Positions 62,548 through 64,000 of a stretch of DNA of 64,000 bases are shown in pieces; within the stretch, counting starts at the first letter, position 1, and each line of letters opens with the position of its first letter. Origin of the DNA: Longimicrobiales bacterium. GTDB lineage: Bacteria > Gemmatimonadota > Gemmatimonadetes > Longimicrobiales > Gaopeijiaceae. Location of the stretch: NCBI GenBank assembly GCA_951828585.1, contig OX639991.1, forward strand, positions 1,458,576 to 1,522,575. Reading direction: 5' to 3'. Made by a program: the position numbers and the translations under genes. The notes below the pieces were generated by a model. That model searched no databases and had not been told where the DNA came from. It was given only the letters and a program-made list of their open reading frames with translations.

Positions 62548-63654
62548 ATGGACTCCTTCGAGAACACGTGCGCGGCGCCAAAGATGAACGCGGCGGACGG
62601 AACTGACGTGGCCCGCTGTACCGTAGCCGGCCTGCCCCGTGGTCGATTCGGCAGAGCATTTGCGGTCGTTGTTGCCTTGGTCGCTGCCAGCGCCGGAATG
62701 GCGAGAGCCCAGGGTTTCACCGCAACAATCCCGGCGAAGTACACGGACGCTTGCGATCTCGATCGATCGGACCTGGTCGCACGGGTCATTGCGCGCAACC
62801 CGGAAGTCTACCCTCGTCGGGTCGCTCAGACGCCGGGTGGCTGGCTCGTTTACGACAGGTATGAGCGGCAGGTCGTGGAGCTCGACAGGGATCTTCGGCG
62901 AGTCCGCAGCTGGGGCAGACACGGTCCTGGTCCCATGGAGTACGAGGATCCTGCGGGTCTGGGATGGCTGGACTCCACCCGGATGGTGGTCGTAGACGAA
63001 AAACCGCCTTCCCTGATCGTGTTCGGCCCCGGTGGAAGCGAGCACCGTCTTGCCCTGGCCGGGCTGCCCCGGCATGCCATTGTTGCGGACGGCCGTGTAC
63101 TGATCGCGACCACCGAGGCTACGGTTCACGAAGTCACGTTGGACGGCCAGGTGCGGACGGTGAACACCCGCGACGACTTCGGTCTTCCCGAGAACCGGGG
63201 CGCGGGCACTCACGCGGCACCCCGGCTACGCGGAAACCACATGGCCTTCACCGGGCCGTCGGCGATCTGGAGGCTGGGCACCCAGCCACAACGGATCATC
63301 CAGCGATGCGTCCACGATGACCTGGCGAACATGCTCGAAGAGGCCGTTCGGGTTGACACTCCCTTTGGACCACAACCGTTCAATCTCACCACACTACAGG
63401 ATTTCCTGCCTCTCGGCGCAAATGGGTTCCTTGCGTTGGGCGGGCTCGTGGTGAGAGTGAACGACCAGAAACTCCGGTCCATCGAGCACTACGACTCCGG
63501 AGGCAGGCTCAAGCAGGCCTGGCAACTGACGGGGTATCCAACGGCAAGTGGTGTGTTCGACGAGCACGCCGTCGGCAGAATGCTGATTTGGGACGAGGAC
63601 ACCATCGATGGCATCCAACTGGTCGAACTTGAAGGGCTCGCTGTGAACAGGTAG
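62548..63654 (+). CDS. Secreted 6-bladed beta-propeller protein
   Basis: About 368 residues. A long N-terminus leads to the membrane segment AFAVVVALVAASAGMARAQG, a type I signal with cleavage after ARA. Then LVYDRYERQVVELDRDLRRV, SWGRHGPGPMEYEDP (a variant of the GEGPGEF hallmark), and DFLPLGANGFLALGGLVVRV. It has no lipobox, so it is soluble or released, unlike its relatives. An upstream GTG (62515) or ATG 62584 are alternative starts. Confidence 0.75.
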   Translation: MDSFENTCAAPKMNAADGTDVARCTVAGLPRGRFGRAFAVVVALVAASAGMARAQGFTATIPAKYTDACDLDRSDLVARVIARNPEVYPRRVAQTPGGWLVYDRYERQVVELDRDLRRVRSWGRHGPGPMEYEDPAGLGWLDSTRMVVVDEKPPSLIVFGPGGSEHRLALAGLPRHAIVADGRVLIATTEATVHEVTLDGQVRTVNTRDDFGLPENRGAGTHAAPRLRGNHMAFTGPSAIWRLGTQPQRIIQRCVHDDLANMLEEAVRVDTPFGPQPFNLTTLQDFLPLGANGFLALGGLVVRVNDQKLRSIEHYDSGGRLKQAWQLTGYPTASGVFDEHAVGRMLIWDEDTIDGIQLVELEGLAVNR

Positions 63655-63656
63655 GG

Positions 63657-63881
63657 GACTTTCACACCCTCTCGCGCGTTCTGAACGGACACGCGGCCAT
63701 TTCCCCGGAGATGGCCATTCGCCTGGAGAAGGCGGGCTGGTCCAACGCGGAGTTCTGGCTCCGTCGGCAGGCCACCTACGACCTGGCCCAGGCACGGAAG
63801 CGGGAACATCGGATCAAGGTTGCCCGCTACGAACCCCGGTCGGCGGTGACTGGGGACCCGGAGCAGTGGAGGGAATCGTGA
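63657..63881 (+). pseudogene. C-terminal fragment of a HigA-type antitoxin
   Basis: Right after the propeller stop, a frame without a start reads HTLSRVLNGHAAISPEMAIR, LEKAGWSNAEFWLRRQATYD and LAQARKREHR: the C-terminal two thirds of a HigA addiction-module antitoxin. The N-terminus is lost, no HigB gene is visible, and its stop overlaps the next gene's start (GTGA). Confidence 0.75.
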
Positions 63882-64000
63882 CAGATCTCACCCATGGGGC
63901 GCTGGAGAACTGCCCGGCAGTAGAACGTAATCCCAATGTGGTTGGCGGTGAGTGGGTATTCGAGGGTACCCGCGTTCCGGTTTCGCCCTGATCCAGAATC
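63878..64000 (+). pseudogene. DUF433 antitoxin-like gene, frameshifted at the window end
   Basis: From a GTG overlapping the previous stop, a frame reads RNPNVVGGEWVFEGTRVPVS, the start of a DUF433 domain. It stops at TGA 63989-63991, but adding one G after 63985 would continue SALIQN, as the family expects. So a single-base deletion is likely. The gene continues beyond the window. Confidence 0.7.

Overview
The window is high-GC bacterial chromosome. I infer a Gemmatimonadota-like host from gene style: many secreted lipoproteins of the 6-bladed beta-propeller type (hallmark G-E-G-P-G/S-E-F), many AAA/DUF4143 ATPases, a MoxR-ATPase/VWA pair and frequent GTG/TTG starts. No rRNA or ribosomal-protein marker is present to prove it. 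Layout: (1) 0-6.8 kb is housekeeping: a broken beta-propeller lipoprotein at the edge, a VWA protein and MoxR-like ATPase flanking mutY, then ETF-ubiquinone oxidoreductase and a double CDGSH iron-sulfur protein. (2) 6.8-11.5 kb holds five tandem paralogous lipoproteins of a family I do not recognise. (3) 11.5-17.3 kb is a rearranged zone with a 747-bp direct repeat; one copy carries an intact DUF4143 ATPase, the other an in-frame fusion of its N-terminal half to a transposase fragment. Between them lies an internally duplicated lipoprotein with a zincin-like motif; a VanZ-like gene and a YefM/YoeB pair with a truncated antitoxin follow. (4) 17.4-21 kb has secreted proteins (beta-propeller, thioredoxin-like, TPR-like). 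(5) 21-32 kb is dense in toxin-antitoxin and ATPase genes: DinJ with a YafQ toxin fused to beta-propeller sequence, HigBA, four AAA ATPases, Fic and an orphan DUF433 antitoxin, with ~23-bp-periodic DNA repeats upstream of several of them. (6) 32-35 kb contains a compact two-gene AAA/TOPRIM candidate defence module and a truncated restriction-modification (RM) gene start. (7) 35-41 kb has another frameshifted beta-propeller, DUF488, two ImmA/IrrE-type metallopeptidases and a membrane-anchored protein; two minus-strand promoters here share a nearly identical promoter-plus-palindrome. (8) 41.5-56.3 kb is an IS-riddled modification island on the minus strand: Eco57I-like methylase, PLD-SNF2 helicase, ParB-like protein and D12-class adenine methylase. 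The methylase is broken by an IS1182-type element, an IS3-type element and a frameshift. (9) 56.5-61.3 kb has HicBA, then a mobilizable element with a ColE1-type mobilization cassette (mobC, mobA, and mbeB- and mbeD-like genes nested inside mobA) and a tyrosine integrase. (10) 61.5-64 kb has two beta-propeller genes and remnants of HigA and DUF433 antitoxins. How the parts work together: the TA, ATPase, Fic, AAA/TOPRIM and RM genes look like an accessory defence and addiction region built by repeated recombination, duplication and IS insertion between secreted-lipoprotein genes; many members are visibly broken or chimeric. No CRISPR array, tRNA or rRNA was seen.
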